This document shows positions 36,362-45,976 of a stretch of 64,000 nucleotides of DNA, piece by piece. The notes below the pieces were generated by a model that had not been told where the DNA came from, did not search any database, and saw only the letters and a program-made list of their open reading frames with translations. The translations under genes were made by a program, and so were the position numbers. Origin of the DNA: Salegentibacter maritimus (GTDB lineage Bacteria > Bacteroidota > Bacteroidia > Flavobacteriales > Flavobacteriaceae); NCBI RefSeq assembly GCF_016236915.1, contig NZ_JAEHOK010000012.1, forward strand, positions 62,001 to 126,000, read 5' to 3'. Position 1 is the first letter of the stretch. Each line of letters opens with the position of its first letter.

Positions 36362-37900
36362 TTATTTTTTTATCCAGCTTTTAAAATCGACTTCCTGCTG
36401 AATAATATTTTTAAGCTCTGTAATGGCAACGCGCTTTTGCTCCATAGTATCTCTATGGCGAACAGTCACTTTTTTATCTTCAAGCGAATCGTGATCTACC
36501 GTAATACAAAGCGGGGTTCCCACAGCATCCTGGCGACGATACCTACGCCCAATAGCGTCTTTTTCGTCATATTGAACTCTAAAATCCCATTTTAATTCTT
36601 CTACAATTTCCTGGGCAAGTTCTGGCAAACCATCTTTTTTAACCAAGGGAAGAACCGCTGCTTTGGTAGGAGCGAGTACAGCGGGTAATTTTAGTACCGT
36701 TCTGCTGGTACCACCCTCCAGCTCCTCTTCTTTTAAAGAGCCTGAAAAAACGGCTAAAAACATTCTATCTAAACCAATAGAAGTTTCAATTACATAAGGC
36801 ACATAATTTTCTTTCATTTCAGGATCGTAAAAACGCAACTTCTTTCCAGAATGCTCTTCGTGCGCTTTTAAATCGAAATCTGTTCTTGAATGAATTCCTT
36901 CTAATTCCTTAAAGCCAAAAGGAAAATTAAATTCTATATCTGTAGCGGCATTCGCATAATGCGCCATTTTCTCGTGATCGTGGAAACGATAATTTTCCTC
37001 TCCTAAACCTAAAGAAGCATGCCAATGCTGGCGGGTTTCTTTCCAATGTTCAAACCATTTTAACTCCTCGCCCGGGCGCACAAAAAATTGCATCTCCATT
37101 TGTTCGAATTCCCTCTGGCGGAAGATAAATTGTCTGGCTACAATTTCGTTTCTAAAAGCCTTTCCTATTTGGGCGATTCCAAAAGGAATCTTCATCCTAC
37201 CTGTTTTTTGCACATTAGAAAAGTTTACGAAAATTCCCTGTGCCGTTTCAGGACGTAGGTATAAATCGGTAGCAGAATCGGCTGAAGCTCCCAATTTGGT
37301 TCCAAACATCAGGTTAAACTGCTTAACATCTGTCCAGTTTTTAGAACCGGTTTCGGGGCAGGCAATACCCAATTCTTCAATTAATGCTTTTACATCGGCA
37401 AGGTCTTCATCGGTAAGTGATTTGGCCAAACGCTCCAGAATCTCCTTTTCTTCTTTTTTGTAACGAATAACCCTTGGGTTAGTAGTCACAAACTCCTCTT
37501 CATTAAATTTATCGCCAAAACGTTTCCTGGCCTTTGCTATTTCCTTTTGCGCCTTTTGATTGAGCTTTTCGGCATAATCTTCAACCAAAACATCGGCCCT
37601 ATAGCGTTTTTTAGAGTCTTTATTATCAATTAAAGGATCGTTAAAGGCATCTACGTGGCCGGAAGCCTTCCAGGTGGTTGGATGCATTAAAATTGCCGCA
37701 TCCAAACCAACGATGTTCTGGTGCAATTGCACCATGCTTTTCCACCAGTAATCTTTGATGTTTTTCTTTAATTCTGCTCCGTTTTGCCCGTAATCATAAA
37801 CAGCACTTAAGCCGTCATAAATTTCACTCGATGCAAAAATATACCCATACTCTTTAGCATGGGATATTACATTTTTAAAAAAGTCTTCTTGTTTTGCCAT
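36362..37900 (-). CDS. glyS: Glycine-tRNA ligase (dimeric type)
   Basis: A 512-aa class II aminoacyl-tRNA synthetase of the single-chain alpha2 type found in Bacteroidetes, archaea and eukaryotes. It shows YGYIFASSEIYDGLSAVYDYG near the N terminus, LRPETAQGIFVNF, motif 2 in GKAFRNEIVARQFIFRQREFEQMEMQFF, and motif 3 in ETSIGLDRMFLAV. The C-terminal anticodon domain is present (LKLPAVLAPTKAAVLPL). It has its own terminator. Confidence 0.97.
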   Translation of the reverse strand: MAKQEDFFKNVISHAKEYGYIFASSEIYDGLSAVYDYGQNGAELKKNIKDYWWKSMVQLHQNIVGLDAAILMHPTTWKASGHVDAFNDPLIDNKDSKKRYRADVLVEDYAEKLNQKAQKEIAKARKRFGDKFNEEEFVTTNPRVIRYKKEEKEILERLAKSLTDEDLADVKALIEELGIACPETGSKNWTDVKQFNLMFGTKLGASADSATDLYLRPETAQGIFVNFSNVQKTGRMKIPFGIAQIGKAFRNEIVARQFIFRQREFEQMEMQFFVRPGEELKWFEHWKETRQHWHASLGLGEENYRFHDHEKMAHYANAATDIEFNFPFGFKELEGIHSRTDFDLKAHEEHSGKKLRFYDPEMKENYVPYVIETSIGLDRMFLAVFSGSLKEEELEGGTSRTVLKLPAVLAPTKAAVLPLVKKDGLPELAQEIVEELKWDFRVQYDEKDAIGRRYRRQDAVGTPLCITVDHDSLEDKKVTVRHRDTMEQKRVAITELKNIIQQEVDFKSWIKK

Positions 37901-37911
37901 AGCGCAAAAAT

Positions 37912-37942
37912 AAAAAAACCGCCCTGATAAACAGCAGGGCGG
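37912..37942 (-). terminator. Terminator after the coiled-coil protein gene
   Basis: CCGCCCTG (37919-37926) pairs with CAGGGCGG (37935-37942). On the minus strand it continues into seven T. It lies 21 nt after the stop of the 37964-38848 gene and just upstream of glyS. Confidence 0.9.
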
Positions 37943-37963
37943 ACTTTGATTTTTAAGTTTTAA

Positions 37964-38848
37964 TTATTTTAAGTTAAAAGAGGCTGTTCCCAATAAAGTT
38001 GCATTTGCATAAACATAGACTTTATAGGTACCTTCAAGCAATTTATCTTCCTGGGTATTGGCCAGTAAACAAACGTCAAGTTCGTTATTTTCGTAGTATA
38101 CTTTTGAAGCAGCACTATAAACCATAGCCCCACCTTCGTGTTCTACTACAATTTCGTCGCCTACCAATTCATTCTCTGGATTGTAAACCTGTACATACAT
38201 GTTTCTTTCGCCGGGGCCGGCAAGATCGTTGGCGGTAATGGTAAAACAGGTTCTTACCTGGTCTATTCTTCGGGTACGATCGTTTTCTACCAATTTTCCG
38301 CTATTTCTTACAATTACCCCTTCCCCGCGAAGATTTGTTATCTTTAATTGGGCTGCCCGGTCTACTTTATTTGCAAGGTCCTGGTTTGTAGTTTGCAAAG
38401 AATCAGATATACGGGTGCGTTCTTCTAAAATCACGTTGGTACTGTCTAGAGTTTGGGACATCATCTGGTTTTGGCGGTTCAAACTATCTACCACTCTAAA
38501 CAAACGTTCTTTTTCGGCTTTAAGGTTTCCTATTTCACGACGATAGCGCGATATTAAAACCAGGTTGGCTTCATTTTCCTCAACCGAATCTAATAAACGC
38601 TCAATTCTATCCCTTGCGTCTACCAGATTTTGATCCATAATTTCATTTTCCTCAATGGCCTCATCGTATTTAACGATTAAATCATTAAGTTCATCTTCTA
38701 TTACCTGCTTTTCCTTGGTAAGAATTGCTTTATTTTCTTTCTCTTCGTTGTAGAATTTAATTGTATAAATACCTAAGGCCAGCAAAGCCACGGCTAAAAC
38801 TCCCGTTAAGATCTTAAGCGCTGTGTTATTCTTCTTTTCGGTCATCAT
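37964..38848 (-). CDS. Membrane-anchored coiled-coil protein, function unknown
   Basis: A 294-aa protein with one N-terminal membrane helix (ILTGVLAVALLALGIYTIKFY), then about 150 residues of heptad-rich coiled coil (NKAILTKEKQVIEDELNDL through DLANKVDRAAQLK). A C-terminal beta-rich domain of about 110 residues follows (RGEGVIVRNSGKLVENDRTRRIDQVRTCFTITAN... LEGTYKVYVYANATLLGTASFNL). The topology suggests an envelope protein facing the periplasm. No family function is recognised. It diverges from comF and has its own terminator. Confidence 0.82.
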   Translation of the reverse strand: MMTEKKNNTALKILTGVLAVALLALGIYTIKFYNEEKENKAILTKEKQVIEDELNDLIVKYDEAIEENEIMDQNLVDARDRIERLLDSVEENEANLVLISRYRREIGNLKAEKERLFRVVDSLNRQNQMMSQTLDSTNVILEERTRISDSLQTTNQDLANKVDRAAQLKITNLRGEGVIVRNSGKLVENDRTRRIDQVRTCFTITANDLAGPGERNMYVQVYNPENELVGDEIVVEHEGGAMVYSAASKVYYENNELDVCLLANTQEDKLLEGTYKVYVYANATLLGTASFNLK

Positions 38849-38909
38849 AGTAATAATATTTGTTTGTAAATTTAGGAGATTATCAAGGCAACCTACAAGG
38901 ACTTAACAA

Positions 38910-39590
38910 ATGTTTCACGATTTAACAAACCTGTTCTATCCAAAAATATGCAATTGCTGTGACACCCAGCTTTTAAAAGCTGAAAAAGTAATTTGTACTG
39001 CTTGTTTACATCAACTTCCAACTACTAATTATCATTTAGATAACGAGAACACGACAAAAAAAGTATTTGATGCCCGTCTAAGTCTTGAAAATGCTACTTC
39101 GTTGCTATATTTTAGAAAAAAAGGGTTGGTACAAAAGCTTATTCATAATTTAAAATACAGGAAACAGGAAGATGTCGGGTATTTTCTTGGCAACTGGCTT
39201 GGAGACCAATTGGCTTCCCATCCAGGGTTTAGCAATGTTGATTGTGTGCTTCCGGTACCGCTTCATCACAAAAAATTAAAGAAAAGGGGATTTAATCAGG
39301 TAGCTGCTTTTAGCAAAGTACTCGCCAACAAGTTAAACGCAAAGTATATAGACGATGTACTGGTAAAGAAATCTGGTTCCCGAACTCAAACATTAAAAAA
39401 ACGACTGGGAAGATGGGGAGTTATAGATGCCACTTTTATGATAGAAAACCAAAAAAAGCTAGAAAACAAACACTTGCTTCTGGTAGACGACCTCGTTACT
39501 ACCGGTGCAACCCTGGAAGCTTGCGGAAACAAACTCCTTCAAATTAAAAATACTAAATTAAGTATTGCCACAATGGCAATTACAGACTGA
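38910..39590 (+). CDS. comF: ComF family phosphoribosyltransferase-like protein
   Basis: A 226-aa ComF-type protein. An N-terminal zinc-ribbon-like region has Cys14, 16, 17, 29 and 32. A phosphoribosyltransferase domain follows with VDCVLPVPLHHKKLKKRGFNQVAAFSKVL and the PRPP motif LLLVDDLVTTGATLEACG. Homologues are needed for DNA uptake in naturally competent bacteria; the role in Bacteroidetes is less clear. Followed after 58 nt by a lipoprotein gene. Confidence 0.92.
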   Translation: MFHDLTNLFYPKICNCCDTQLLKAEKVICTACLHQLPTTNYHLDNENTTKKVFDARLSLENATSLLYFRKKGLVQKLIHNLKYRKQEDVGYFLGNWLGDQLASHPGFSNVDCVLPVPLHHKKLKKRGFNQVAAFSKVLANKLNAKYIDDVLVKKSGSRTQTLKKRLGRWGVIDATFMIENQKKLENKHLLLVDDLVTTGATLEACGNKLLQIKNTKLSIATMAITD

Positions 39591-39648
39591 TACACACGTT
39601 AAAACCTAAAATAATTGTTTCTTTGCTATTAGATTTCATTTTTTTATT

Positions 39649-41262
39649 ATGCTGAAGAGAATTCCTGGAATTTTAATAGTTGCCGTATTGGTTTTGTTGT
39701 GCGTGCAATGCGCAAAAAAAGGAATGCCGGAAGGTGGACCTAAAGATGAAGAGCCCCCAAAATTTATTCGAGCAACTCCCGAAAACTATAATACTAATTT
39801 CAATGCAGATGAAATTAGGATATTTTTTAATGAGTACATAAAACTGGAAGACGCTAGGCAACAAGTAGTTATTTCACCGCCTATAGAACCACGCCCGGCC
39901 ATGGTGCCTATGGGTTCGGCTCGTAAAGATGTGCGCATACAAAACCTGGACTCCCTACAGCCAAACACCACTTACACCATTAATTTTGGAAAAAGCATTG
40001 TAGATAACAACGAAGGCAATCCCCTTCCTTACTTTAAATACGTATTCTCTACGGGAGATTACCTGGATTCTTTAAAAGTTTCAGGAAGTATAAAAGATGC
40101 CAACCTAAAGGCTCCGTCAGAATTTATTTCTATTTTTTTATACGAGGTAGATTCTACTTTTTCTGATTCGTTGGTATATAAAGAAACACCAAGGTATATT
40201 ACCTATACGCTAGACAGTACTGTAAACTTTGAGCTGGAAAACCTTAAAGAGGGAACTTACCAAATACTTGCTGTAGAAGACAAAAACGATAATTATAATT
40301 TTAACCCCAAAACCGAGAAAATAGGATTTATAGAGAACTATATCACCCTCCCAACAGATTCTACCTACGAGATTAGCATTTTTAAAGAAAATCTGGAGTT
40401 TGAAGCCGAACGTCCCAAATTATTAAAAGGCAATCAAATACTTTTTGGTTATCAGGGTTCTAAAGGTGTAGACAGTGTTAAGATTAATCTATTAACCCCT
40501 AAACCGCAAGGTTTTCAATCTAGAATTGTAAAAGATCGCGAAACCGATACTCTTTACTACTGGTACAATATTAGACCTGAAAATGACAGTCTTTCTTTTG
40601 AGGTGGTGAGCCCAACACGACGTGACACCTTATTTACAAAAATAGCTGAAGCCGAAAGGGATTCCTTAAAGTTAAACGCAAACCCGACAGGTACAATTGC
40701 ATTCCAGGAAAATTACCGATTACAGGCAAACACACCTATTACAGAGTTTAATAAAGAATTAATTAGCATTATGGATGCTGATTCCAGTCTGGTAAACTTT
40801 GATGCCGAAATACGAAACCTTGAAAACGAAATTATAATCTCATTCGATAAAGAAGAAAGCAGTAAATATGAGGTAACGACATTGCCCGGTGCAGTAACCG
40901 ACCTCTTTGGTGATACCAACGATACCATTAAAAGTAGCCTTAGCACCAAATCTTACGCAGATTATGGAAGTATTATTTTAACACTTCAAAATGTAAATCG
41001 GTATCCAATTATAGTACAGCTCACTAACGAAAAAGGCGAAGTACAGCACGAACATTACGCCACCGGAGGAAATAATTTTCATTTCCGTTTTCTAAAACCG
41101 GGAAAAAACCTAATCAGGGTAATTTTTGACGATAATGAAAACCAGAAATGGGATACCGGAAATTATCTTAAGAGAATCCAACCCGAAGAAATCCAATATT
41201 ATAGGGATACGGTAGAGGTAAGGTCTAACTGGGATATTTCAGAGACTTTTATTTTAAAATAA
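39649..41262 (+). CDS. Lipoprotein with N-terminal Ig-like (BIg_5) domain
   Basis: A 537-aa lipoprotein: hydrophobic IPGILIVAVLVLLCVQC with the lipobox Cys near residue 21, then the Bacteroidetes pattern GMPEGGPKDEEPPKF. A BIg_5-type Ig-like domain follows (FNADEIRIFFNEYIKLEDARQQVVISPP, then NTTYTINFGKSIVDNNEGNPL). Later blocks (YQILAVEDKNDNYNFNPKTEKIGF and KNLIRVIFDDNENQKWDTGNYLKRIQPEEI) repeat a DxNxNxxxD-like theme suggesting calcium-type loops. It overlaps the convergent amidase gene by 14 nt. Function unknown. Confidence 0.85.
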   Translation: MLKRIPGILIVAVLVLLCVQCAKKGMPEGGPKDEEPPKFIRATPENYNTNFNADEIRIFFNEYIKLEDARQQVVISPPIEPRPAMVPMGSARKDVRIQNLDSLQPNTTYTINFGKSIVDNNEGNPLPYFKYVFSTGDYLDSLKVSGSIKDANLKAPSEFISIFLYEVDSTFSDSLVYKETPRYITYTLDSTVNFELENLKEGTYQILAVEDKNDNYNFNPKTEKIGFIENYITLPTDSTYEISIFKENLEFEAERPKLLKGNQILFGYQGSKGVDSVKINLLTPKPQGFQSRIVKDRETDTLYYWYNIRPENDSLSFEVVSPTRRDTLFTKIAEAERDSLKLNANPTGTIAFQENYRLQANTPITEFNKELISIMDADSSLVNFDAEIRNLENEIIISFDKEESSKYEVTTLPGAVTDLFGDTNDTIKSSLSTKSYADYGSIILTLQNVNRYPIIVQLTNEKGEVQHEHYATGGNNFHFRFLKPGKNLIRVIFDDNENQKWDTGNYLKRIQPEEIQYYRDTVEVRSNWDISETFILK

Positions 41263-42028
41263 ATGTATCCCGATCCTGAAGGAATTTAAAATGACTTCGG
41301 GTTTCCATTAATTGTTGTTTATCCAGGCTAACTTCCTTTACAAAGGCTTCTTCCCTGTTTAACTCGGTTAGATTTTGGCCTAATCCGTCATAAACTGCGC
41401 TATGCCCATTGTATTCGGCTTTATTCCCATCGTTTCCGGTTCGGTTTACCCCAATGCAGTAACTCATATTCTCTATGGCCCTTGCCTTTAAAAGTGTATC
41501 CCAGGCAAAAACCCGTTTCTTTGGCCAGTTGGCAACATAAATTAGCAAATCGTAATCTTCGGTGTTCCTTGAAAAAACAGGGAACCTTAGGTCATAACAA
41601 ACCAGTGGGCAAATCTTCCAGCCTTTATACTCAACCACCAACCTATTTTTTCCGGCGGTATAGGTTTTATGTTCGTTGGCCAAAGTAAAGGTGTGACGTT
41701 TATCATAGGTTTTATAAGTTCCGTCAGGAAAAACGAAGAAAAGCCTATTAAAATAATTATCATTTTCGGTAATGATTAGGCTTCCGGTTACCGCAGCATC
41801 TTTCAGTTTTGCAATTTCGCGCATCCACTGTAAACTTAAACCATCGGTCTTTTCTGCCAGTTTTTCGGCATTCATACTAAAGCCTGTGGTAAACATTTCG
41901 GGTAGTACAATTAGATCTACATCTTCAGAAATCGCTTTAATTTCTTCTGAAAACAAACTACGATTAGCTTGCGGATCTTCCCATTTTAAATTAGCCTGTA
42001 TTATTGCAGTATTTAGTTTTTGTGCCAT
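41249..42028 (-). CDS. Carbon-nitrogen hydrolase, omega-amidase (YafV) type
   Basis: A 259-aa nitrilase-superfamily amidase with the Glu-Lys-Cys triad: Glu44 in LPEMFTTGF, Lys110 in YDKRHTF and Cys144 in CYDLRFPVF. The MFTTGFSM motif and length point to the YafV/Nit2 omega-amidase subgroup, which hydrolyses 2-oxoglutaramate-type amides. The ATG at 42028 gives the canonical AQKLNTAIIQANL; an upstream TTG would add five residues. Confidence 0.92.
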   Translation of the reverse strand: MAQKLNTAIIQANLKWEDPQANRSLFSEEIKAISEDVDLIVLPEMFTTGFSMNAEKLAEKTDGLSLQWMREIAKLKDAAVTGSLIITENDNYFNRLFFVFPDGTYKTYDKRHTFTLANEHKTYTAGKNRLVVEYKGWKICPLVCYDLRFPVFSRNTEDYDLLIYVANWPKKRVFAWDTLLKARAIENMSYCIGVNRTGNDGNKAEYNGHSAVYDGLGQNLTELNREEAFVKEVSLDKQQLMETRSHFKFLQDRDTFILK

Positions 42029-42129
42029 ACCCAAAATTACCAATTTTTAAATTCCTGCTGCTAAATCATTGTTAAACAATTGTAGAAAACTCACATTATA
42101 AATAGTTTTAAGATGTAAAAATTGAAATC

Positions 42130-42639
42130 ATGAAAGTACAAGATTTATTACAGAAAGATTCTTATTCTAAAGCGGCAGGCAGAGGTTTACTGGCAGGCGT
42201 TATTGGCGGATTGGCTGGTACGGCAGTAAAAAGCCTTGTAGAGCATTTTTTGCCCGTGCGGAAAGTTGAACAACGCTCAGCCCAAATACAAATTGTAGAC
42301 GATCTTTCTACCAAAATAACCGGCTCTCCGGTTAGTGTTCAAAACGAAGAACTTGCCGAGCAACTTGTAAACTTCCCAATTGGAGCCACTGTTGGCGCTG
42401 CATACGGTTTTGGCAAAAAAGACAATAAAGAATTAAATATTAAAGATGGGATTATTTTAGGTGGTTCTACCTGGGTTTCTACCCATGAAACCTCGCTTCC
42501 TCTAATGGGCCTGGAACCAAAACCAACCGATGTTCCTTTAAAAATGCAGTTTAATGAACTATTTGCACACGTTCTTTTTGGCATTACAACCGAAGTTGTT
42601 CGTAGCACCGTACTACATAGATTAAACGAAAGGGATTAG
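42130..42639 (+). CDS. YagU/DUF1440-like membrane protein
   Basis: A 169-aa protein resembling E. coli YagU (DUF1440). It has glycine-rich hydrophobic helices (GRGLLAGVIGGLAGTAVKSLVEHFLPVR, FPIGATVGAAYGFG) and the block GGSTWVSTHETSLPLMGLEPKPTDVP followed by ELFAHVLFGITTEVVR. YagU is an inner-membrane protein linked to acid resistance; whether that applies here is unknown. The last 4 nt overlap the end of the convergent helicase gene. Confidence 0.8.
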   Translation: MKVQDLLQKDSYSKAAGRGLLAGVIGGLAGTAVKSLVEHFLPVRKVEQRSAQIQIVDDLSTKITGSPVSVQNEELAEQLVNFPIGATVGAAYGFGKKDNKELNIKDGIILGGSTWVSTHETSLPLMGLEPKPTDVPLKMQFNELFAHVLFGITTEVVRSTVLHRLNERD

Positions 42640-45116
42640 TTTTCGAGGCTTTTTAGCATTCTTTTAATTCTATCTTCCAATTTTTCTGAAGATAATTTTT
42701 CCCTCAATCTGTCAGTAATAATAGGAAAAGAGAAAGGAGTTGGTTTTTGGCAGTTTTTCCAAACAATCTCCTGTTTTTGTATACGCTCTAAAGCCATTCT
42801 TAATCGACCTTCTTCCAACTGATGCTCAAAAGTTTCCCTAAAGGATTGCAAGTACAATAAATTATCGTTTTCGTAATCTCTAAAAACGCTAAAAAGCAAT
42901 TGCGAGCTACTTTGCAAATGCTTGCTTTTTATCAATTTGTTTGGGTAACCGGTAAATACCATTCCGGCTATAACAGCGATATCCCTAAATTTTCGCCGGG
43001 CCATTTCGGTAGCGTTCAAACTTTTGTAAAGATCGTCCATAAGGAATTCTGCCGAAAATAAATCGTTGTCTAAAACCTGTTGCATATCAATTTCCTGGTC
43101 TGAGAGTAGTTCAAACCCATAGTCATTAAAAGCAATACTAAATGAAATGGGCGAGAGCAAACTAATGCGATATGCCAGCAAACTTCCCAGCGCCTCGTGA
43201 ACAAAACGGCCTTCAAACGGATAAAAAATGGCGTGATAACCTTCCCGGGTTTTAAAGGTTTCGACTAAAAATTCATCTTTGTTTGGAATAATAGATTCTT
43301 TCTGCTGCCTTTCCAGAATTGGTTGCAAAGCTTTTAATTCCGATGACTTTCGGACTGCGCTCGAAGTGATATCTACATAGGTTGAAGCAGCATACATTTC
43401 TTCCCGAAGCAGTTCACTCATTTGTGCCGAAAATGCCATCCTACCGCCCATCCAACTAGGCACTTTAGAAGTTTTTTTCTTCGATTTTCGTACTAAAACC
43501 TGCATACTTTTAATACGCACCAACTCCAGGTTTCTCCCAGCAAAAGTAAACACATCGCCGGGTGCAAGTTTAGAAATAAACCACTCCTCAATCGTGCCTA
43601 TATAACCGCCCTTAAGGTATTTTACGCTTAAAACCGCATCGCTCACAATTGTCCCAATTTGTAAGCGGTGGCGCATCGCGACTCCGCGGTTATTTACTTT
43701 AAAAAGACCGTCTTCTTCAATTTCAATTTTCTTGTATTCATCATAAGCCTGTAAACTTTGGCTGCCATTGGTAACAAAATTAAGGATCCACAGCCATTCG
43801 TCTTCAGTAATTCCCTGAAAACAGAAAGTCGATTTTACCTCGGGCCAGATTTCCTTCGGAAAAAAACCATTGGAAACCGCCAAAGTGGTTAAGTATTGCA
43901 CCAGGACATCAAAACTCAACAAGTACGGGATGCGATCTTCTACCGCGTTCTTTTTTACCGCCTTTTGTAAAGCTGAAGCTTCAAAAAGCTCTATAGCATG
44001 GGTGGGTGAAAAATGGATAACACTTTCTTCACCGGGACGATGGCCGCTTCTCCCCGCCCTTTGTAAAAATCTAGCCACCCCTTTTGGGCCGCCAATTTGA
44101 ATAATGGTTTCAACCGGTGCAAAATCTACTCCCAAATCAAGACTGGAGGTACAAACCACTGCCTTTAAGGTTTCATTTCTAATGGCCTGCTCAACCCAAA
44201 GTCGGGTTTCTTTATTAATACTCCCGTGGTGCATGGCTACCTCCCCCGCAAATTCAGGATATTTTTCCATTAACTTCTGAAACCATAATTCGCATTGAGA
44301 CCGGGTATTGGTAAAAAGCAGTGTAGTTCTGGAATTCTTTATAATTGGTACTACCTCATCAATTAAATGCAATCCCAAATGCCCACGCCAGGGGAATTTT
44401 TCCATTTTCGGTGGAATAATAGATTTTACAGTTATCTTCTTCTTTAAATTCGCTCTAATTAAAGTTGAATTTTGAAAGGCTTCGGAATCAGGACCGAGCA
44501 AAACTTCCCTGGCCTGCTCTAAATTCCCAATCGTTGCCGAGATTCCCCAGATTCGTAAATCTTTTGAAACCGTTTTTAAACGAGATAGGGCCAGTTCCAT
44601 CTGCACACCTCGTTTTGTGCCCAGTAATTCGTGCCATTCATCAACCACCACGGCACTTAGATCTTTAAACGTTTTATCGTAATTTTTGGAAGAAAGTAGT
44701 AATTGCAAGCTTTCGGGGGTGGTAATTAGTAAGTCGGGCATGGATTTTTTTTGCGCTGCACGAATTTTTTGTGGAGTATCTCCCGTTCGTATACCTACTG
44801 TTAATCCGCTCTCAATATCGTCGGCAAATCGCTGTGCAGCCTGTTCAATTTCTACCGAAAGTGCTCTTAAAGGTGTAATCCAAATAGCTTTTAATCCTTT
44901 TTTATGTTTGATTTTATAACCGGGGTTTTGCTTTAAATAATCCAGTACTATCGGTACCCAAAGCGCATAGGTCTTTCCACTACCCGTAGGTGCGTTTAAG
45001 AGGCCGTTCTTTTTCTGCAAAAAGGCCGTCCAGGTTTGTTTCTGAAAAGCAAAAGCTTTCCAGCCCTGGTTGGAAAACCAGGTTTCTGCTATTTCAGTAA
45101 GTTGATTTCTATTCAT
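42636..45116 (-). CDS. Ligase-associated Lhr-like DEXH helicase
   Basis: An 826-aa superfamily 2 helicase. Walker A is NAPTGSGKTYA (residues 41-51) and motif II is VVVDEWHELLG. It also has the HHGSINKETR, ATSLD-like CTSSLDLGVDFAPVE and RAGRSGHRPGE motifs, then the Lhr-core winged-helix/DUF4145-like C-terminal half (AFSAQMSELLREEM, YPFEGRFVHEALGSLLAYR). Together with the adjacent ATP-dependent ligase and MBL exonuclease it forms the bacterial ligase-associated DNA-repair set. The 3' end overlaps the convergent YagU-like gene by 4 nt. The start codon region (first 20 nt) is duplicated four times in the repeat array just upstream. Confidence 0.93.
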   Translation of the reverse strand: MNRNQLTEIAETWFSNQGWKAFAFQKQTWTAFLQKKNGLLNAPTGSGKTYALWVPIVLDYLKQNPGYKIKHKKGLKAIWITPLRALSVEIEQAAQRFADDIESGLTVGIRTGDTPQKIRAAQKKSMPDLLITTPESLQLLLSSKNYDKTFKDLSAVVVDEWHELLGTKRGVQMELALSRLKTVSKDLRIWGISATIGNLEQAREVLLGPDSEAFQNSTLIRANLKKKITVKSIIPPKMEKFPWRGHLGLHLIDEVVPIIKNSRTTLLFTNTRSQCELWFQKLMEKYPEFAGEVAMHHGSINKETRLWVEQAIRNETLKAVVCTSSLDLGVDFAPVETIIQIGGPKGVARFLQRAGRSGHRPGEESVIHFSPTHAIELFEASALQKAVKKNAVEDRIPYLLSFDVLVQYLTTLAVSNGFFPKEIWPEVKSTFCFQGITEDEWLWILNFVTNGSQSLQAYDEYKKIEIEEDGLFKVNNRGVAMRHRLQIGTIVSDAVLSVKYLKGGYIGTIEEWFISKLAPGDVFTFAGRNLELVRIKSMQVLVRKSKKKTSKVPSWMGGRMAFSAQMSELLREEMYAASTYVDITSSAVRKSSELKALQPILERQQKESIIPNKDEFLVETFKTREGYHAIFYPFEGRFVHEALGSLLAYRISLLSPISFSIAFNDYGFELLSDQEIDMQQVLDNDLFSAEFLMDDLYKSLNATEMARRKFRDIAVIAGMVFTGYPNKLIKSKHLQSSSQLLFSVFRDYENDNLLYLQSFRETFEHQLEEGRLRMALERIQKQEIVWKNCQKPTPFSFPIITDRLREKLSSEKLEDRIKRMLKSLEN

Positions 45117-45120
45117 GTTA

Positions 45121-45976
45121 CAACCCTTCCGTCTTATTCAGCTACCGCTGAATAATCCACCTTCCCTTCAAAAGGGAAGGAGCTATTTTTATTTTTAATT
45201 AGCACCTCACCTTGCTCCCCTACTTTCTAAAAAGGGGTGCCCGATAGGGCGGGGTGGTCCACTTTTTAAAATTGAATAAGTTGATTTCTATTCATGCTTC
45301 AACCCTTCCGTCTTATTCAGCTACCGCCGAATAATCCACCTTCCCTTCAAAAGGGAAGGAACTATTTTTATTTTTAATTATCACTTCACCTTGTTCCCCT
45401 ACTTTCTAAAAACGGGTGCCCGATAGGGCGGGGCGGTTCACTTTTTAAATTTTGAGTAAGTTGATTTCTATTCATGTTTTAACCCTTCCGTCTTATTCAG
45501 CTACCACTGAATAATTCACCTTCCCTTTAAAAGGGAAGGTGCTATTTTTATTTTTAATAAGCACCTCACCTTGCTCTCCTACTTTCTAAGGAGGGGTGCC
45601 CGATAGGGCGGGGTGGTCCACTTTTTTAAAATTGAATAAGTTGATTTCTATTCATGCTTCAACCCTTCTGTCTTATTCAGCTACCGCCGAATAATCCACC
45701 TTCCCTTCAAAAGGTAAGGAACTATTTTTATTTTTAATTAGCACCTCACCTTGTTCCCCTACTTTCTAAGGAGGGGTGCCCGATAGGGCGGGATGGTCCA
45801 CTTTTTAAAATTGAATAAGTTGATTTCTATTCATGCTTCAACCCTTCCGTCTTATTCAGCTACCACTGAATAACCCACCTTCCCTTCAAAAGGGAAGGAG
45901 CCATTTTTATTTTTAATTAGCACCTCACCTTGCTCCCCTACTTTCTAAGGAGGGGTGCCCGACAGGGCGGGGTGGT
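45121..45976. repeat. Tandem array of five ~180-bp structured repeats
   Basis: Units start at 45121, 45300, 45480, 45660 and 45839 (period 179-180; the fifth is cut to 138 bp at the DUF559 stop codon). By eye the units are about 90-95% identical. Each holds three hairpins: TTATTCAGC/GCTGAATAA, CCTTCCCTT/AAGGGAAGG, and a G/C-rich segment with GCCCGATAGGGC. Units 1-4 end with TAAGTTGATTTCTATTCATG, identical to the first 20 nt of the helicase gene plus flank on the minus strand (ATG at 45295, 45475, 45655 and 45834). In units 1, 3 and 4 this ATG opens a 9-codon frame (MNRNQLIQF); in unit 2 about 29 codons. Confidence 0.92.

Noticed and set aside
36287-36595. Plus-strand open frame at the end of glyS
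   Set aside because: It overlaps the glyS terminator and the conserved glyS 3' end on the other strand; no family resemblance.
45121-45976. CRISPR array
   Set aside because: The period is about 180 bp and whole units are alike; there is no short direct repeat with variable spacers and no cas gene.
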